Assembly: GCA_026745465.1 (NCBI GenBank)
Contig: JACYXH010000205.1
Location: 1,158,501 to 1,222,500 of the forward strand
Length of the DNA: 64,000 nucleotides
Direction: 5' to 3'
From: Lota lota
Taxonomy: Eukaryota; Chordata; Actinopteri; Gadiformes; Lotidae
Position numbers and translations under genes: made by a program. Below the pieces are notes generated by a model. That model saw nothing but the letters and a program-made list of their open reading frames with translations. It had not been told where the DNA came from and did no database searches. Numbering within the stretch: position 1 is the stretch's first letter; each line of letters starts with the position of its first letter. Positions 63,765 through 64,000 of this stretch are shown in pieces.

Positions 63765-64000
63765 ACAGGGCTGTGTGTGTACAATGAGGTGTGTATTTTT
63801 CAATATGTTTGTGAGTTGCTTATTTAAAGAGAAAGTAAAATGAAAATGTCCTACCTTTTAATGACACAAAAGATATCTAGATGTGTCTTTTTTGTTTTTG
63901 TTTCTTTTAATGAGACCCTTTTTAAAACACGTTCTTATGGCTAGACTGTAGTTTTTACAATTATTATCATTAACATATTAAAATGTTTCTGTAATGTCTT

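Larger units (their letters stand above)
49336..64000. other. Gene desert downstream of fam204a
   Basis: No coding exon is recognised. PRLHR, the human neighbour downstream of FAM204A, was looked for among the open frames and not seen. The region holds microsatellites, G/C homopolymers and several enhancer-like blocks. From about 61.4 to 63.6 kb it is AT-rich and I see nothing specific in it. Confidence 0.65.

Overview
The window looks like teleost fish nuclear DNA, probably from a spiny-rayed (acanthomorph) species, although the exact lineage is inferred. The evidence is two vertebrate multi-exon genes with fairly compact introns, very abundant long (CA)n and poly(G)/poly(C) tracts, and a fish-type repeat that opens with a GCTGCAAGCAGC motif. 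Nothing bacterial, viral or retroviral was recognised.

Layout. Positions 1-6.56 kb are mostly featureless. They hold one uncertain minus-strand exon near 434-484 and end at a CpG-rich, promoter-like block (6.57-6.76 kb) that appears to fire leftward. Positions 7.8-16.24 kb hold pik3ap1 (BCAP, B-cell adaptor for PI3-kinase) on the minus strand. I reconstructed it as 17 coding exons that join in frame to 862 codons plus a stop. From 16.24 to 35.1 kb is an approximately 19 kb gene desert with microsatellites, a strong CTCF-type motif just outside the pik3ap1 promoter, a roughly 1.9 kb non-autonomous repeat (25.07-26.98 kb), and several blocks that look like conserved non-coding elements. Positions 35.3-49.03 kb hold fam204a on the plus strand, as 7 coding exons (237 codons plus stop) including a 31-nt micro-exon. 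Its 9.9 kb intron 5 is packed with homeodomain-motif-rich, enhancer-like sequence. From 49.03 to 64.0 kb is a second desert with more such blocks and simple repeats and no recognisable gene.

How it fits together. pik3ap1 encodes an immune signalling adaptor: TIR and DBB domains, an ankyrin-like segment, YxxM motifs that recruit the PI3K p85 subunit, and a proline-rich tail. fam204a encodes a small conserved nuclear-type protein of unknown function. The two proteins have no evident shared function. In human these genes lie far apart on chromosome 10, so their adjacency here is a point of synteny interest. The desert on both sides of fam204a and inside its intron resembles a genomic regulatory block in which fam204a is a bystander of a developmental gene outside the window. 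EMX2, which lies near FAM204A in human, is a plausible target, but that is inference and needs genome alignment.
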